Positions 16,245 through 25,641 of a stretch of 33,598 bases of DNA are shown here, piece after piece (position 1 is the stretch's first letter; each line of letters begins with the position of its first letter). Below the pieces are notes generated by a model. It saw only the letters and a list, made by a program, of their open reading frames with translations, was not told the origin of the DNA and searched no databases. The position numbers and the translations under genes are program-made. The DNA comes from Streptococcus sp. HF-1907 (GTDB taxonomy: Bacteria; Bacillota; Bacilli; Lactobacillales; Streptococcaceae): positions 1-33,598 of the forward strand of contig NZ_JADNQT010000018.1 in NCBI RefSeq assembly GCF_015594605.1, in the 5' to 3' direction.

Positions 16245-17150
16245 TTATTGACGGCGGTTAACGCCTTCTAAGTGAAACTCTTTTGCCAAATAGCGCACGC
16301 GCTCCATAACGCGCTTAGCTTGCCAAGTTTCATCATTTCCCTTAATATTGCTCCACTTTCTTTCCAAATCAGCAAAGCTGTAATTTGACGTAAAGAAAGT
16401 CGGAAGCTCTTCTAGCATACGGTACTGCAAAATCACCTGCAACACTTCATCGCGAACCCAAGGTGTTGTCTGCTCCGCACCGATATCATCAATAATGAGC
16501 ACAGGCACCTTCTTCACAGCATCAATTTCATCCTTAACAGAACCGTCTGAAATCGCATTTTTGACATCAATGGCAAAGCTAGGAAAATGCAACAAGGTCG
16601 TTGCCACACCCTTCTTCTCAGACAATTCATGCGCCATGGCAGCCATGAGATAGGACTTGCCGACACCCATGTCACCATAAAGATAAAGCCCTTTTTGCCC
16701 ATTTGCAGGATAGGCTTCTACAAAATCCAATAGGGCTGACAAGGCAATCATGCGGCTTTCATTATTGATGTCGAAATCTGCCATGGTGATATTGCGGTAA
16801 GACTTAGGTAAATTAACCAGATTGATGCGGTTAGCGATAGCTAATTTTTTCTGAGCCTCAATCAACTCACTAGTCTCTAAATAAGAGACGTCCGCATAGC
16901 CTTCATTCATGACCAAAATCGGTTGATAGCCCTTGGCGCTGTAGGTCGGGTCACCGTCTCGAAACTTCTGACGCTCACCAAGAAACTGATTGAATTTGGA
17001 AAAACTGATTTTAATTTCACGCTCTGTTAGATGATTAGCCTTGATAAAGGCAGCAATTTCTGGGTCTGCTAAAATAGTCTGAGCCAAATCTGCACTGGCT
17101 GCGCGGGAAAAACGCCCTGATTGCTCCAAAGCCTGTCCAATTGATTGCAT
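16245..17150 (-). CDS. dnaI: Primosomal helicase loader DnaI
   Basis: A 301-residue AAA+ helicase loader that delivers the replicative helicase (DnaC in Gram-positives) to the origin and restart sites. The N-terminal helicase-binding region (about 1-105) is followed by the ATPase core, with Walker A GDMGVGKSYLMAA (about 159-171), Walker B VLIIDDIGAEQ and the sensor/Arg region LPTFFTSNYSFADL. The C-terminus reads RVRYLAKEFHLEGVNRR. It starts directly after dnaB with no intergenic base (17150/17151), indicating translational coupling. It fits the known DnaB-DnaI primosome partnership of Firmicutes. Confidence 0.95.
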   Translation of the reverse strand: MQSIGQALEQSGRFSRAASADLAQTILADPEIAAFIKANHLTEREIKISFSKFNQFLGERQKFRDGDPTYSAKGYQPILVMNEGYADVSYLETSELIEAQKKLAIANRINLVNLPKSYRNITMADFDINNESRMIALSALLDFVEAYPANGQKGLYLYGDMGVGKSYLMAAMAHELSEKKGVATTLLHFPSFAIDVKNAISDGSVKDEIDAVKKVPVLIIDDIGAEQTTPWVRDEVLQVILQYRMLEELPTFFTSNYSFADLERKWSNIKGNDETWQAKRVMERVRYLAKEFHLEGVNRRQ

Positions 17151-18329
17151 CTAGTCACCATCCTTTCCAAGACGCTCCAAACGTTTCAAAGCATCTGACC
17201 TAAATTTCTCTAAATTTGCCTGTTTTTCAGGACTCGTTTCTTCTTTATAATCGGGATTACTCCACTCAGGAACATTTGATTTAGGGGCTTGCGCTACTTT
17301 TTGAGCCTGCTTACGCTCATTGAAGCTCCGCATTTTCAAAACAGCATCTTCTGCCCTTGTGACATTCTGATAAGAAAAATCATTAGCAATCTTCATCAGA
17401 TAGGGTTTGTTCAAGTTAGCCGACTTGGTTTTATTGAAGGTATAAAGAACCATCACATTGATGACAGGGTCCAAAAAGCCCATGTTGGCCAGTTCTTCTA
17501 GCAGGTCGCGCTCGCTCTTAGTCACCACAGCCTTACGAGCTTGCTTGATTTTTTCAAGAAATAGCAGAGCTGTTGACTTATTGGCTTCACGGATGATGAC
17601 TGTCTCTTGTTGACTGAAGTCCGTACCAGCTGGCGCTTCTGTCAGATGCCCAGCTTCTTCTTTTTGCACCCTCATCCGCTTGGGGCTAATGGTTGAACCA
17701 ATAGCCGTTTGCTTAGCCAAGTCATAAGTCTCAAACCAATTCAGATTAAAACGGTCAGCGACAGCAAACAAGGCTAGGACATCATCTTTTTCATTGTTAA
17801 AGCGCAAGCCATCACGCACCATCCGATGACGAAAACTCTCCAAATCAAAATCCGTCTTTGCTGTCACGGGACTTGCCGTATTATTCTCCAGATCAGGAAA
17901 GACATCTGTCAATTTTTTTGAAAGGTCACGTGCATTTTCAGGAACAGTCAAGGCTAATTCAGCCACTGCCACCTCACCAATCCTGCGCTCTAAAAGGCTG
18001 CGATAGATAGGATTCGCTAGAAAAGCTTCATTGGTCATAGCTGGCTGCATTTTAATCAAATAAGCCCCTGACCAACGGTACAACTTAATCAAATCAATAG
18101 CAGTCAACATAACCAAGGCATCCTCAAAGCGACGCATGTCAAATTGGATATGATTTAAAATCTCGCTAAATTTATGTTTCTTACGCCCATCATCAAAAAA
18201 CTGCACCAAGTACTGATAAATCAAGGTCGCATCATTACCAATAATAGGCTGATAGAGGCGAATGAGGCTGGCGCTATCGTAACTGATACTATTATGCTTC
18301 AGATAAGAAAATTCTTCAATGGGACTCAT
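17151..18329 (-). CDS. dnaB: Replication initiation/membrane attachment protein DnaB
   Basis: A 392-residue protein of the Firmicutes DnaB type, which is unrelated to E. coli DnaB helicase. With DnaD and DnaI it loads helicase at oriC. The N-terminal winged-helix region begins [20 protein letters not shown] and continues [20 protein letters not shown]. The C-terminal DnaB/DnaD (YkxNM-type) domain lies at about 270-350, with [20 protein letters not shown] and [20 protein letters not shown]. The C-terminal tail is charged. The start overlaps the end of nrdR by 14 bases, and the stop touches dnaI, so the three are one operon. Identification rests on these segments and gene order. Confidence 0.92.
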   Translation of the reverse strand: MSPIEEFSYLKHNSISYDSASLIRLYQPIIGNDATLIYQYLVQFFDDGRKKHKFSEILNHIQFDMRRFEDALVMLTAIDLIKLYRWSGAYLIKMQPAMTNEAFLANPIYRSLLERRIGEVAVAELALTVPENARDLSKKLTDVFPDLENNTASPVTAKTDFDLESFRHRMVRDGLRFNNEKDDVLALFAVADRFNLNWFETYDLAKQTAIGSTISPKRMRVQKEEAGHLTEAPAGTDFSQQETVIIREANKSTALLFLEKIKQARKAVVTKSERDLLEELANMGFLDPVINVMVLYTFNKTKSANLNKPYLMKIANDFSYQNVTRAEDAVLKMRSFNERKQAQKVAQAPKSNVPEWSNPDYKEETSPEKQANLEKFRSDALKRLERLGKDGD

Positions 18330-18810
18330 CTGTCACACCGTTTTTCTTCTTACTACGGACACGGTTAGTAATCTGCTGTAAGAGTTCCTCAATCTCATCA
18401 ACATCCTTGAAAGACTTATAGACACTGGCAAAACGCACGTAAGTAATCTCATCCAGCTCTGCCAATTCATCCATGACAAGATTGCCGATAACAACGCTAG
18501 AAACTTCATTTTCATATTCGCTGCGAATCTCGCGTTCGATACGGGAAATCACCGACTCGATATCTTCACTAGAAACAGGTCGTTTTTGAGCACTTTGAAT
18601 GATTCCGTTAAGAATTTTATCACGTGAAAATTGCTCACGCGTGCCATCTTTCTTGATAACCAAGAGAGGAACCTCCTCTAAGCGCTCGAAGGTTGTAAAA
18701 CGAGCATGGCACTGCTCACATTCTCTACGACGTCTAATGGTCGTCCCTTCTTCAGCTTGACGGCTATCAATGACACTTGATTTATTGTATCCACATTTGG
18801 GACAACGCAT
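18316..18810 (-). CDS. nrdR: Transcriptional repressor NrdR
   Basis: A 164-residue NrdR. The N-terminal zinc ribbon has CPKC and CEQC (C3, C6, C31, C34), with the DNA-binding basic segment RRRRECEQ. The ATP-cone domain (about 49-139) has [16 protein letters not shown] and contains the nucleotide-binding region that senses ATP versus dATP. It represses ribonucleotide reductase genes when dATP is abundant. In this window it heads an operon with dnaB and dnaI, tying dNTP supply to replication initiation. The tail [16 protein letters not shown] overlaps dnaB. A good promoter precedes it. Confidence 0.95.
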   Translation of the reverse strand: MRCPKCGYNKSSVIDSRQAEEGTTIRRRRECEQCHARFTTFERLEEVPLLVIKKDGTREQFSRDKILNGIIQSAQKRPVSSEDIESVISRIEREIRSEYENEVSSVVIGNLVMDELAELDEITYVRFASVYKSFKDVDEIEELLQQITNRVRSKKKNGVTDESH

Positions 18811-18839
18811 ATAAACACCCCTATCTATCCAATTTACTC

Positions 18840-18868
18840 AGTATACTATTTTACCATAATTCCGCCAA
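18840..18868 (-). promoter_or_regulatory. nrdR-dnaB-dnaI promoter
   Basis: TTGGCG (18868-18863), a 17-base spacer and TATACT (18845-18840) on the minus strand, about 30 bases before the nrdR ATG. A second option, TGGTAAAAT, overlaps the spacer. Confidence 0.6.
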
Positions 18869-18911
18869 TAACAAAAGAATCAGAATCAATTCGCACACCT
18901 TAGACAGATAA

Positions 18912-18944
18912 ATTAAAGAGAACCGAACACTTGGTTCAGTTCTC
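18912..18944 (-). terminator. covRS terminator overlapping the covS stop
   Basis: GAGAACTGAAC (18944-18934) pairs with GTTCGGTTCTC (18928-18918), then TTTAAT. The TGA stop codon (18938-18936) lies inside the left arm. Confidence 0.8.
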
Positions 18945-20438
18945 AACGTTAGTATCATCCAAAGGAATAGTCAAGAGGAACTCTGTCCCTTCATTGACCT
19001 TGCTCTTAACATCAATTTCCAAGTCATAAGCATCAACAATCTGCTTCAAAACAGACAAACCAATCCCCAGACCCGCTTGCGTACTTGTTCGATTGCGAGA
19101 TTTATCGGTTCGATAGAAGCGGTCAAAGATAAATTTGATATCTTCCTCAGCAATTCCTTCTCCCCAATCCTTGACCGAAACGATGGCATGATTATCCTTA
19201 ACATCTAAAGTAACGGCAACGACTCTTTCATTGATGGAATATTTAACAGCATTATCTATCAAAATCATAATAGCCTGCTCAAAGTGATTCTTATAAATTT
19301 TCCCCACGACAGACGCGCCAGCCTTATTATCAAAAGTAAATGTAAAATCTTCTTTCAAAACCTTGAAATTGCCAAGGACGGTTTCTATCGATTTTTCAAG
19401 GTTGGCAACCTTACCTTTGTGGAGGTCAAAACTCCCTTGCACGCGAATCATGTCCAGCATGTCGTTAATCATAATCGACATGCGGTCCGCTTCATGATAA
19501 GTGGCAGCTAGGCTCTCATCCAAAAGCTCCGCATCATCCTTACCCCAGCGTTGTAGCATGCCAACATGCCCTTTGATGACCGCAACGGGTGTCCTCAATT
19601 CGTGACTGACATCGCTGATGAAACGCGACTGCCTCTCCGTATAACCTTCCAATTTGTCCAACATATTGTCAAAAATCATGGACAATTCTTCAATCTCGTC
19701 ACCTGACTTAATATGACTTCGCAATTTTAAATTACTTGGATTATCGGCAATTTTTCGCATGACATCATGCAAATTTTCAAAAGGATGAACAAACCGTCTC
19801 GTCGTCAAAATGATAATCATGAGAGCAATTCCTATCCCCATCGTTTCAATAAAAACCAAGAAAATGATTAAATTACGACGCATATCATAGTAACGATTGA
19901 GATTATAGAAAACCTGAACATAGCCAATCAATTTACCAGTTTTCTCCGAGTAAATCGGTTCAGACTGGAAAAAGCCCTTATCCTTACCTAAATTATCAAT
20001 CTGGACAGTATCTATATCTGACCCGTTTAACTTTTTGGGAACACTATCTTGAACTGTTGTTAAAATCGCACGCTTATTATTGTCATACAAAGTCATTTCT
20101 TGATTGAAATAAAGCATGCTGTCAAAAGTCTGACCAGTACGGTAGATGTAAGTGGAGCCATTTGTTTTGGAAAATCTATCTACCTTCAGCTGCGCTTGGA
20201 TAATATTACTAATATTGTCCAAGGTCAAATTAGAGCCCGTTTGTGCTAAACGGACTCTAATATTTTCTATTGATTTTGCTACATTCGTACGTTCCCGATG
20301 AAGCATGAAACGCGTCGTTGAAAAATAAACAACCACTGAAAAGATGGTAAATAGACTGAAGAACAAGGTGAAGACAACTATTGACAATTTTCGAGACAAA
20401 GTCTGTCTCACTCGGCTCACTTCAGTATTATTTTTCAC
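18936..20438 (-). CDS. covS: CovS (CsrS) sensor histidine kinase
   Basis: A 500-residue membrane kinase and phosphatase acting on CovR. A first membrane segment (about 18-40, IVVFTLFFSLFTIFSVVVYF) is followed by an extracellular sensor domain (about 41-189), a second segment (190-213, IIFLVFIETMGIGIALMIII), HAMP (about 214-265), and HisKA with the phosphoacceptor His279 in FISDVSHELRTPVAV. The ATPase domain has the N box DNAVKYS, G1 DWGEGI, F box FDRFYRTDKSRN and G2 GLGIGL. In S. pyogenes CovS responds to magnesium and to the peptide LL-37. The covS start overlaps covR by 11 bases, so the two are coupled. The gene is complete with no sign of the inactivating lesions known in invasive group A isolates. 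Confidence 0.95.
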   Translation of the reverse strand: MKNNTEVSRVRQTLSRKLSIVVFTLFFSLFTIFSVVVYFSTTRFMLHRERTNVAKSIENIRVRLAQTGSNLTLDNISNIIQAQLKVDRFSKTNGSTYIYRTGQTFDSMLYFNQEMTLYDNNKRAILTTVQDSVPKKLNGSDIDTVQIDNLGKDKGFFQSEPIYSEKTGKLIGYVQVFYNLNRYYDMRRNLIIFLVFIETMGIGIALMIIILTTRRFVHPFENLHDVMRKIADNPSNLKLRSHIKSGDEIEELSMIFDNMLDKLEGYTERQSRFISDVSHELRTPVAVIKGHVGMLQRWGKDDAELLDESLAATYHEADRMSIMINDMLDMIRVQGSFDLHKGKVANLEKSIETVLGNFKVLKEDFTFTFDNKAGASVVGKIYKNHFEQAIMILIDNAVKYSINERVVAVTLDVKDNHAIVSVKDWGEGIAEEDIKFIFDRFYRTDKSRNRTSTQAGLGIGLSVLKQIVDAYDLEIDVKSKVNEGTEFLLTIPLDDTNVEN

Positions 20439-21117
20439 GAATCACATACCCCATACCACGAACTGTTTGAATGTAAGATTCTTTACCAGGAAGGTCAATT
20501 TTCCCACGAAGGTAACGAATGTAAACATCGACAACATTAGTTTCTGCTGCAACATCATATTTCCAAACATTAGCAAGCAATTCTTCGCGTGTCATGACAC
20601 GGTTCATGTTATTCAACAAAACTGACAACAAGTCAAATTCACGTTTTGTCAATGAAATTTCTTCATCACCACGGATTGCTGAGCGATTTTGAACATTAAG
20701 TGATAAATCACGGAAACTACCGAGAGGTTCTTCAATTTTAGACTTAGCTTCTACATCTTGACGACGGAAGATTGCACGAACACGCGCAAGCAATTCTTCA
20801 ATGGCGAATGGTTTGACAATGTAGTCATCAGCGCCACGGTCCAAGCCGGCCACAATATCCATGACTGAATCACGTGCTGTCATCATCATTACATAAGTCG
20901 TTTTTTCAGCTTGGAGACGACGTGTCACTTCAAATCCATCCATTTCTGGAAGCATAAGGTCCATCAAAATCAAATCAAAATCTTTTTCCAGAGCAGTTTC
21001 AAGACCCTCGCGACCACTATGCTTTACAACAACTTCATAACCTTCGTGCAACAACTCTAGTGAAACAAAACGTGCTAAGTTTTTTTCATCTTCAATGATT
21101 AAAATTTTCTTACTCAT
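20428..21117 (-). CDS. covR: CovR (CsrR) OmpR-family response regulator
   Basis: A 229-residue response regulator. The receiver domain has the acidic pocket IIEDEK, phosphorylation site Asp53 in LILMDLMLPEMDG, Thr65, the site phosphorylated by a Stk-type Ser/Thr kinase in other streptococci, and the conserved Lys in DYIVKPF. The C-terminal winged-helix DNA-binding domain spans about 130-229 (SLTKREFDLLSVLLNN, then VVDVYIRYLRGKID). CovR is a global regulator, mostly a repressor, of virulence genes in pathogenic streptococci, binding sites near ATTARA. It has its own promoter and a leader of about 115 bases containing ATTARA-like elements, so autoregulation is plausible. Upstream comes the DUF177 gene on the same strand. 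Confidence 0.96.
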   Translation of the reverse strand: MSKKILIIEDEKNLARFVSLELLHEGYEVVVKHSGREGLETALEKDFDLILMDLMLPEMDGFEVTRRLQAEKTTYVMMMTARDSVMDIVAGLDRGADDYIVKPFAIEELLARVRAIFRRQDVEAKSKIEEPLGSFRDLSLNVQNRSAIRGDEEISLTKREFDLLSVLLNNMNRVMTREELLANVWKYDVAAETNVVDVYIRYLRGKIDLPGKESYIQTVRGMGYVIREK

Positions 21118-21220
21118 TATATCTTATACCCTACTATTCTTAATTTTAAAATCATTCATAACAATCTATTACCAGTTTGTCATTTTTTTCTAAAATTAAA
21201 AACCCATTGATTCTTTATTT

Positions 21221-21226
21221 TCTAAT
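21221..21226 (-). promoter_or_regulatory. ATTARA-like candidate CovR site
   Basis: Minus-strand ATTAGA just downstream of the predicted covR start point. It matches the ATTARA consensus described for CovR; such six-base matches are common in AT-rich DNA. Confidence 0.35.
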
Positions 21227-21237
21227 GTCACTACAAA

Positions 21238-21265
21238 AGTATACCAAAAAACGAACATTTTTCAA
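21238..21265 (-). promoter_or_regulatory. covRS promoter
   Basis: TTGAAA (21265-21260), a 16-base spacer and TATACT (21243-21238) on the minus strand. It lies between the DUF177 stop and covR, giving a leader of about 115 bases. Confidence 0.65.
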
Positions 21266-21291
21266 TAGAGAATTGACTAAACTGTTTTATT

Positions 21292-21825
21292 TTATTCTTC
21301 AAACAATCCATTTAATGCTGCAAATGGGTTATTTTCTTTTTTCTTTTCTGATTGAAGGGCTTCAAATTGTGATTCCGTTAACACTGACCAATTATCCCCT
21401 GATGGCATCTCATCAGATTCTAACTCATCCTCTGCGAGAACTCGAAGTGGAATGGACAATAAGATATTATCAATGACGCTTTCTTCAAGGTCAATGGCAT
21501 CGCCTTCTAATAAAAGAACAAGACTCTCCTCAACCAAATCAGCTTTTTCATCAGCGTTAGCTGCTTCAATAAAAACTTCGTCAACCCATTGGCTTTTACT
21601 CAAAGTAACAGGTTTCATTGAGCGACTTGAAGGCAGGGTAATATCATAGTTGAGCTGATACCCCAGCAAATAGAGACCATTATCATAGGTAACAGTCCCC
21701 TTTACAAGGACATTTGCGATATCTAAAATTTCTGAGCTACGCTCTAATAATCTATCTTTAATAGACAGGTCTTGGTCAAAAGTAATCCCATCAAGGTTTT
21801 TCTTAATTTCTGTTAATAATAGCAT
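21292..21825 (-). CDS. DUF177 (YceD) family protein
   Basis: A 177-residue acidic cytosolic protein of the YceD/DUF177 family, often encoded next to rpmF in other bacteria. Bacterial and plant members are linked to 23S rRNA processing. Visible landmarks are the N-terminal segment LLLTEIKKNLDGITFDQDLS, the middle GTVTYDNGLYLLGYQLNYDI, and an acidic C-terminal half ending NPFAALNGLFEE. The cysteines found in some relatives are absent. It is encoded just upstream of covR, the usual streptococcal place, but has its own promoter, and covRS has another one in the gap. The molecular function in this genus is unproven. Confidence 0.85.
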   Translation of the reverse strand: MLLLTEIKKNLDGITFDQDLSIKDRLLERSSEILDIANVLVKGTVTYDNGLYLLGYQLNYDITLPSSRSMKPVTLSKSQWVDEVFIEAANADEKADLVEESLVLLLEGDAIDLEESVIDNILLSIPLRVLAEDELESDEMPSGDNWSVLTESQFEALQSEKKKENNPFAALNGLFEE

Positions 21826-21856
21826 GAATAATCCTCTTTTTGTGATGTCCTTTTCT

Positions 21857-21885
21857 ATTATAACAACTTTTTCTTAACTTGTCCT
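21857..21885 (-). promoter_or_regulatory. Promoter of the DUF177 gene
   Basis: AGGACA (21885-21880), a 17-base spacer and TATAAT (21862-21857) on the minus strand, about 30 bases before the ATG. Confidence 0.5.
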
Positions 21886-21930
21886 TTAATTTTTATCAAT
21901 TTGGTGACAAGCAACCATGTCGATATCTCT

Positions 21931-22824
21931 TTACATTTGACGAAGGCGTTCGATACGATCTGCAATCGGTGGATGGGTGTAAAATAGGTGCTTGAAGCCG
22001 TCTTTTTTCATAGGGTCGTTGATGTAAAGTGCTGCGCTGGCATCATCAACAGGATGTTCCATAGGGCTTGATTGTTCTAATTTCTCTAGGGCTCTAATCA
22101 TTCCATGGGGATTACGAGTCAGCTCAACTGAGCTAGCATCCGCTAAATATTCACGTTGGCGTGAAATGGCTAATTGAACTAGAGTAGCTGCGAGGGGAGC
22201 AAGGATGATTGATAAAATAGAGAAAATCAACAACAAAATGCCTACTCCCTCACTTTCTCTGTCATCATTTCGGCGTCTGCCACCACCGTACCACATCATA
22301 CGACTTCCAATACTTGAAATCAGGGTGATGGCGCTAGCCAATGCTACCGCAATGGTTGAAATACGGATATCGTAATTACGAATATGGCTGACCTCATGCC
22401 CGATAACCCCTTCCAATTCTTCGCGATTCATAACCGCAAGAAGGCCTGTTGTGGCTGCGACTGCTGCATTTTCAGGGCTTGAACCTGTTGCAAAAGCATT
22501 CATAGAGGCATCTTCAACGATGAAAACGCGAGGCATGGGAATCTGAGCTACCATAGCCATATCCTCAACGATGTGATAAAGGTCGGGTGCCTGGTCAACC
22601 GTCACTTCACGGGCGTTGTTCATGGACATAACAACATCAGTCGATTGGAAAATCATGCTGGCTGCATAGATAATCCCGATGATAAGGGCGATGATTACCC
22701 CTAATTGAAGATTACCAATGAAGAGGTAACCGACGCCTGCGCCAATGGCTGATAAGAGACAGAAAAAGACAATCAGCAAAACGACCGTTTTACGCTTGTT
22801 ACTAGCAATTTGATCATACAGCAT
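21931..22824 (-). CDS. htpX: HtpX-family membrane zinc metalloprotease
   Basis: A 297-residue M48B protease. Two N-terminal membrane segments (about 13-37 and 40-60) precede the zinc motif HEVSHIRN, with His143, Glu144 and His147. Two more segments follow (about 155-175 and 190-215), and the third zinc ligand region is [15 protein letters not shown]. It degrades misfolded or damaged membrane proteins on the cytoplasmic side. It is encoded 17 bases after lemA and transcribed with it, a widely conserved pair. The C-terminal [17 protein letters not shown] is standard. The gene is intact. Confidence 0.95.
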   Translation of the reverse strand: MLYDQIASNKRKTVVLLIVFFCLLSAIGAGVGYLFIGNLQLGVIIALIIGIIYAASMIFQSTDVVMSMNNAREVTVDQAPDLYHIVEDMAMVAQIPMPRVFIVEDASMNAFATGSSPENAAVAATTGLLAVMNREELEGVIGHEVSHIRNYDIRISTIAVALASAITLISSIGSRMMWYGGGRRRNDDRESEGVGILLLIFSILSIILAPLAATLVQLAISRQREYLADASSVELTRNPHGMIRALEKLEQSSPMEHPVDDASAALYINDPMKKDGFKHLFYTHPPIADRIERLRQM

Positions 22825-22841
22825 GATTGCTTCCTTTCTGA

Positions 22842-23393
22842 TTAAAAGTCAAAAGATACTTTTGGAACTTCTTTTTCATCTTCTGGTGTTTCCAAGAAGT
22901 CTGCTGCTTTGAAGCCAAAGAGTTTGGCAACGATATTGCTTGGGAAAGTTTCCAATTTGATATTGTAGTTCGATGTTGTTGTGTTGTACAACTGACGAGA
23001 GTAAGAAATTTTATTTTCCGTATTAGTCAACTCGTCTTGTAGTTTAACAAAGCTGGCATTAGCCTTGAGGTCAGGGTAATTTTCAGCGACTGCAAAAATG
23101 CTTGAAACTTGTTTGGTCAATTGGTCGCTAGCTGCCATAGCTTCCGCTGGTGACTTAGCTTGAGCGATTTGGGCACGAAGCTCTGCAATTTTTTCAAGCG
23201 TCTTACCTTCATAACTTGAATAGCCTTTAACCGTCTCAATCAAGTTAGGAATGAGGTCATTACGGCGTTTCAATTGAACATCAATCTGACTCCAAGATTC
23301 TTTGGTCTGCATGCGTGAGCGAACAAGACCATTGTAACTAGTAATTACCCAAATCACTAGAACAACAATAATAGCTAAAATAATCCACATCAT
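22842..23393 (-). CDS. lemA: LemA family protein
   Basis: A 183-residue protein with one N-terminal membrane anchor (about 3-20, [20 protein letters not shown]) and a long helical domain outside. The family signature is visible as [38 protein letters not shown] and [13 protein letters not shown]. LemA proteins are of poorly defined function; they are often paired with HtpX or TPM-domain proteins and may help in membrane protein quality control. It has a strong promoter and leads into htpX. It is divergent from rsmG. Confidence 0.93.
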   Translation of the reverse strand: MMWIILAIIVVLVIWVITSYNGLVRSRMQTKESWSQIDVQLKRRNDLIPNLIETVKGYSSYEGKTLEKIAELRAQIAQAKSPAEAMAASDQLTKQVSSIFAVAENYPDLKANASFVKLQDELTNTENKISYSRQLYNTTTSNYNIKLETFPSNIVAKLFGFKAADFLETPEDEKEVPKVSFDF

Positions 23394-23419
23394 AAGTGTT
23401 GTCTCCTTTTGTTTTTATC

Positions 23420-23449
23420 ATTATAGCAATTTTAAAGAACTTATGTAAA
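23420..23449 (-). promoter_or_regulatory. lemA-htpX promoter
   Basis: TTTACA (23449-23444), an 18-base spacer and TATAAT (23425-23420) on the minus strand, about 27 bases before the lemA ATG. Confidence 0.65.
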
Positions 23450-23483
23450 GTAAAGACTATGCTTTTATGATTCTTTAGTTTTA

Positions 23484-23492
23484 TGATAGAAT
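23484..23492 (+). promoter_or_regulatory. rsmG-ktrBA promoter
   Basis: Plus-strand TGATAGAAT, an extended -10 with a weak -35, about 40 bases before the rsmG ATG. It is divergent from the lemA promoter. Confidence 0.5.
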
Positions 23493-23531
23493 AGAAAAGG
23501 ATTTTAATCGATTAGAATGTAAGGAGTTACT

Positions 23532-24245
23532 ATGACACCAGAAGAATTTTATCAGGCACTTGAAGCCTTTAATATCAGCCTATCTGAGCAACAAAAAGAG
23601 CAGTTTGAAACCTACTTCAGACTCCTCGTTGAATGGAATGAAAAAATCAATCTGACAGCCATCACAGACAAGAAAGAAGTCTATCTCAAGCACTTCTATG
23701 ACTCTGTTGCTCCCGTTTTACAGGGGCATATCACAAATGAACCTATCCGTCTCCTGGATATCGGGGCTGGGGCTGGTTTTCCTAGCCTCCCGATGAAAAT
23801 CATCTGCCCTGAGATTGATGTGATTATCATTGACTCGCTCAACAAGCGGATTAATTTCCTTAAGTTATTAGCTGATGAGCTTGGTTTGACTGGGGTGCAT
23901 TTTTACCATGGGCGTGCTGAGGATTTTGGACAAGATAAGGCATTTCGTGGACAATTTGACATTGTCACCGCACGCGCTGTCGCCCGTATGCAGGTCTTGT
24001 CTGAGTTGACCATTCCTTTCTTGAAAGTTGGCGGACGCCTCATTGCCCTCAAAGCCGCCGCAGCTGACCAAGAAATCGCTGACGCTAGCAATGCGCTTCG
24101 TCTACTCTTCTCACAAGTCAGTCTTAACGAAAATTACAACCTTCCAAATGGTGACGGACGCAATATCACTATCGTGGATAAGAAGAAGGAAACGCCCAAC
24201 AAATATCCCCGTAAAGCTGGCACCCCTAATAAGAAACCCTTGTAA
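23532..24245 (+). CDS. rsmG: 16S rRNA (guanine-527-N7)-methyltransferase RsmG
   Basis: A 237-residue SAM-dependent methyltransferase (formerly GidB) that methylates G527 of 16S rRNA in the 530 loop. Loss of function gives low-level streptomycin resistance in several bacteria. The SAM-binding loop is [17 protein letters not shown] (about 77-93), with the acidic strand end [10 protein letters not shown] and [10 protein letters not shown]. The catalytic-side segment [11 protein letters not shown] follows. The C-terminus is basic ([20 protein letters not shown]). The Shine-Dalgarno AAGGAG is well placed. ktrB begins five bases after the stop, so they are cotranscribed. Confidence 0.95.
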   Translation: MTPEEFYQALEAFNISLSEQQKEQFETYFRLLVEWNEKINLTAITDKKEVYLKHFYDSVAPVLQGHITNEPIRLLDIGAGAGFPSLPMKIICPEIDVIIIDSLNKRINFLKLLADELGLTGVHFYHGRAEDFGQDKAFRGQFDIVTARAVARMQVLSELTIPFLKVGGRLIALKAAAADQEIADASNALRLLFSQVSLNENYNLPNGDGRNITIVDKKKETPNKYPRKAGTPNKKPL

Positions 24246-24250
24246 TTGCT

Positions 24251-25630
24251 ATGAAAGATTTTTTCAATTTGAAGACCATGCCAATTACACGTAAACTCAG
24301 TTTCAGCTTTTTGGCAGTTATTTTGATTGGTAGTCTATTGCTCTCTCTTCCTATTTTCCATTATACCAATGCACCGCACACGACTTACCTAGACCATCTC
24401 TTTATAACAGTGTCCATGGTTTGTGTGACAGGATTATCTGTCTTTGCAGTTGGAGATGTTTATAATGGCTGGGGGCAAGTCGTCTGTATGCTGCTCATGC
24501 AGATTGGTGGGCTGGGGCTCGTAACGCTCATATCCCTGTCCTACTATGCTCTCAAGCAAAAGATGTCTCTGAAGCAACAAAGTTTGCTCCAGTCGGCTAT
24601 TATCTACGATACGGCTGATCAGCTCAAAGATTACCTTTTTCTCATTTTCAAGGTAACATTTGCTGTTGAGGGGATTGCTGTATCGCTACTCATGATTGAC
24701 TTTATTCCTCGTTTTGGGCTTGGTCATGGCATTTTCAATAGTATTTTTCTTGCTGTGTCTGCCTTTTGTAATGCAGGTTTTGACAATTTTGGGTCTACCA
24801 GCCTTGCTTCCTTTAAATTAAATCCTCTTGTTAATTTGGTTATTTCCTTCTTAATTATCGCTGGAGGACTTGGTTTTGGGGTTTGGAAGGATTTGCTGGC
24901 TGCTGGGCGCAAGCTATTGACCAAAGGTCCTAAAACAAGCAAAACGTTCAGCAGAGCTTTGAGTAATCACTCTCGCTTGGTCTTGCAAACAACTGGCCTG
25001 CTACTGGTTGGTGGGACGGTGCTGTCTTGGGTTCTGGAATTGGGGAATCCAAAGACAATCGGTCAGCTGAACGTTTTCCAGCAAGGTTTGGTGAGTTTCT
25101 TTCAAACGGTAACCATGCGTACGGCTGGCTTTTCAACGCTGGATTACACACAAACAGATGCTTCTACTAATCTTGTTTATATCATTCAAATGTTGATTGG
25201 TGGGGCACCTGGAGGAACCGCTGGGGGATTTAAAATCACTGTTGCAGCCATCATTTTCTTGCTCTTTAAGGCTGAATTAAGCGGACAAAGTCAGGTGACC
25301 TATCATTTCCGCGTCATTTCTTCAAGGCTGGTGCGTCAGACATTGACTGTCCTTGTCTTTTTCTTTGGCACTCTCATCGTCGGCTATCTGCTCTTGCTCG
25401 AATTAGAGCCACAGTTAAACCCATTCGCCCTTTTCTTTGAAGCGTCGAGTGCTCTTGCCACTGTCGGGGTGACCATGAATGTGACAACCCACTTGTCAAC
25501 TGGAGGTCGCCTGGTCGTTATGGTATTAATGTTTTTGGGACGTGTCGGTCCTATCACGGTTTTAATGTCTCTCATGCAAAAGACAAAAAAAGACATTCAA
25601 TATGCCGAAACTGATATTATTTTAGGTTAG
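24251..25630 (+). CDS. ktrB: Potassium channel/transporter subunit KtrB (TrkH family)
   Basis: A 459-residue TrkH/KtrB membrane subunit with four M1-P-M2 repeats. The four selectivity-filter loops are visible: VSMVCVTGLSVF, AVSAFCNAGFDNFG, TVTMRTAGFSTLD and SALATVGVTMNVT, each with the conserved glycine that selects potassium. The GGAPGGTAGGFKIT segment matches the flexible gate region of the third repeat. It takes up potassium, probably sodium-dependent in Ktr types, gated by the cytosolic KtrA ring. It follows rsmG by five bases with a weak Shine-Dalgarno, so translation may depend on coupling. ktrA follows 11 bases after the stop. Confidence 0.92.
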   Translation: MKDFFNLKTMPITRKLSFSFLAVILIGSLLLSLPIFHYTNAPHTTYLDHLFITVSMVCVTGLSVFAVGDVYNGWGQVVCMLLMQIGGLGLVTLISLSYYALKQKMSLKQQSLLQSAIIYDTADQLKDYLFLIFKVTFAVEGIAVSLLMIDFIPRFGLGHGIFNSIFLAVSAFCNAGFDNFGSTSLASFKLNPLVNLVISFLIIAGGLGFGVWKDLLAAGRKLLTKGPKTSKTFSRALSNHSRLVLQTTGLLLVGGTVLSWVLELGNPKTIGQLNVFQQGLVSFFQTVTMRTAGFSTLDYTQTDASTNLVYIIQMLIGGAPGGTAGGFKITVAAIIFLLFKAELSGQSQVTYHFRVISSRLVRQTLTVLVFFFGTLIVGYLLLLELEPQLNPFALFFEASSALATVGVTMNVTTHLSTGGRLVVMVLMFLGRVGPITVLMSLMQKTKKDIQYAETDIILG

Positions 25631-25641
25631 GAAAATTTTCT

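Noticed and set aside
24251..24280. Later ktrB start at the Met of MPITRKLSF
   Set aside because: It lacks a better Shine-Dalgarno; the ATG five bases after rsmG fits translational coupling, though the later start cannot be excluded.
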